The notes under the pieces were generated by a model that searched no databases, was not told the origin of the DNA, and saw nothing but the letters and a program-made list of their open reading frames with translations. This document shows, piece by piece, positions 6,321 through 6,597 of a stretch of 6,597 nt of DNA (positions are counted from its first letter, which is position 1; every line of letters begins with the position of its first letter). The stretch is taken from assembly GCA_964539665.1 (NCBI GenBank), contig CAZIKB010000212.1, forward strand, positions 1 through 6,597. Direction: 5' to 3'. A program made the position numbers and the translations under genes. This stretch comes from CAZIKB01 sp964539665. GTDB taxonomy: Bacteria; Zhuqueibacterota; Zhuqueibacteria; Oceanimicrobiales; Oceanimicrobiaceae.

Positions 6321-6336
6321 TGATATGTATCACTGC
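6317..6336. promoter_or_regulatory. FNR/CRP-like dyad overlapping the operon promoter
   Basis: The 20-bp near-palindrome GCAnTGATAnnTATCAnTGC has eight of nine pairs matched in its arms. Its core, TGAT-ATGT-ATCA, agrees with the central part of the FNR consensus TTGAT-N4-ATCAA; the outer bases differ. The centre at 6326.5 lies about 41.5 bp upstream of the transcription start predicted from TAGCTTTG. That is the standard position for activation by FNR/CRP proteins. The start site is itself a prediction, and overlap with the TTG element could mean repression instead. Confidence 0.45.
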
Positions 6337-6355
6337 AATTAGTGAGATTAGTCAT

Positions 6356-6374
6356 TTGTATTGCATAAATACAA
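6356..6374. repeat. Short perfect hairpin
   Basis: TTGTATT (6356-6362) and AATACAA (6368-6374) pair across a 5-nt spacer, 20 nt upstream of the FNR/CRP-like dyad. It may be a further regulator site or a chance AT-rich hairpin. Confidence 0.3.
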
Positions 6375-6413
6375 GTTAATTGTTTAAACATTATTATTTA
6401 ATGAAGTTGAAAT

Positions 6414-6471
6414 TGGATAATATGCCAGCAATCAGACAATCGGCTAATCAGTTGATTAGGAGTATTATCCA
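6414..6471. repeat. Nested inverted repeats in a non-coding stretch
   Basis: TGGATAATA (6414-6422) pairs perfectly with TATTATCCA (6463-6471). Between them lies a second dyad, CTAATCA-GT-TGATTAG (6444-6459). The two do not share a centre. Apart from these and the hairpin at 6356-6374, I see nothing in the DNA from 6337 to 6525. A reading frame of 63 codons that runs through it on the plus strand ends inside the terminator hairpin and looks fortuitous. Confidence 0.45.
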
Positions 6472-6525
6472 TCAGAATGTGCAGTCGTACTTCAATGGCA
6501 AGGGAATGCAGCTATATCCTTCCAT

Positions 6526-6555
6526 AAAAAAGAGGCGCTCCAACGAGACCCCTTC
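6526..6555 (-). terminator. Probable terminator of a gene beyond the right edge
   Basis: On the minus strand GGGGTCTC (6552-6545) pairs with GAGCGCCTC (6540-6532) across a GTTG loop, with one bulged C and two G-T pairs. Six T follow directly (6531-6526). AAG before the stem can extend the pairing into the T-run. This has the form of an intrinsic terminator for a minus-strand gene to the right, and it marks the operon at 6290 and below as a separate unit. Confidence 0.55.
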
Positions 6556-6563
6556 ATCTTGCC

Positions 6564-6596
6564 GAAGTTAGTTTATATGTATATTGACCTAACTTC
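6564..6596. repeat. 8-bp inverted repeat at the right edge
   Basis: GAAGTTAG (6564-6571) and CTAACTTC (6589-6596) are perfect complements around a 17-nt AT-rich spacer. On the minus strand it lies just before the terminator hairpin. It may belong to the 3' end of the gene outside the window or be a repeat whose remainder is not visible. Confidence 0.35.
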
Positions 6597-6597
6597 A

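Noticed and set aside
6194..6379. A 61-codon plus-strand reading frame
   Set aside because: It covers the minus-strand promoter, the FNR/CRP-like dyad and the leader. There is no ribosome site, and the protein looks like arbitrary translation.
6380..6571. A 63-codon plus-strand reading frame
   Set aside because: It ends inside a terminator hairpin read on the other strand, overlaps nested inverted repeats, has no ribosome site, and its protein resembles nothing I recognise.
1..6597. CRISPR array, tRNA or rRNA genes
   Set aside because: I saw no regularly spaced repeats with unique spacers, no tRNA-like cloverleaf and no rRNA signature on either strand.

Overview
The window looks like Bacteroidota DNA. 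It is AT-rich. Three gene-start regions carry matches to the Bacteroidota housekeeping promoter (TTG, 20-nt gap, TAnnTTTG), and most genes lack a Shine-Dalgarno sequence. The monohaem cytochrome c (WEVPEKY...CKSCHGK...GRDEMPSF) is also of a type I associate with that phylum. The genus cannot be told from this sequence alone.

Every credible gene lies on the minus strand, so the genes read from right to left. The right flank (about 6060-6597) is non-coding. It holds a probable terminator of a gene beyond the window (6526-6555), several hairpins, a promoter (6290-6320) with an FNR/CRP-like dyad next to it (6317-6336), and a leader of roughly 220 nt. Next come four genes that probably work together: a Tat-exported ferredoxin-like Fe-S protein (6059-5100), a ten-helix NrfD/HybB/ActC-type membrane protein (5085-3721), an unrecognised exported beta-rich protein with a C-terminal membrane anchor (3720-2830), and a monohaem cytochrome c (2747-2334). 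The first three are spaced 14 nt and 0 nt apart. The cytochrome follows after 82 nt and has its own candidate promoter. A GC-rich hairpin with a T-run (2284-2319) closes the block. A DUF2339-type multi-span membrane protein (2243-603) follows, with its own strong AGGAGG ribosome binding site.

Inference: the four-gene block encodes an envelope electron-transfer complex that exchanges electrons between the (mena)quinone pool, through the NrfD-type subunit, and a periplasmic cytochrome c by way of Fe-S clusters. This resembles a reduced alternative complex III or DsrOP-type module. No molybdopterin or other catalytic subunit is present, and the upstream terminator suggests none is co-transcribed. 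The terminal donor or acceptor is therefore unknown. The possible FNR-type operator suggests regulation by oxygen or redox state.

The left flank (1-602) carries the first codons of another minus-strand gene at the edge, with its promoter and a tandem 9-bp repeat. It also holds a compact cluster of nested palindromes (about 264-389) that looks like an interspersed repeat, followed by about 210 bp of non-coding DNA.
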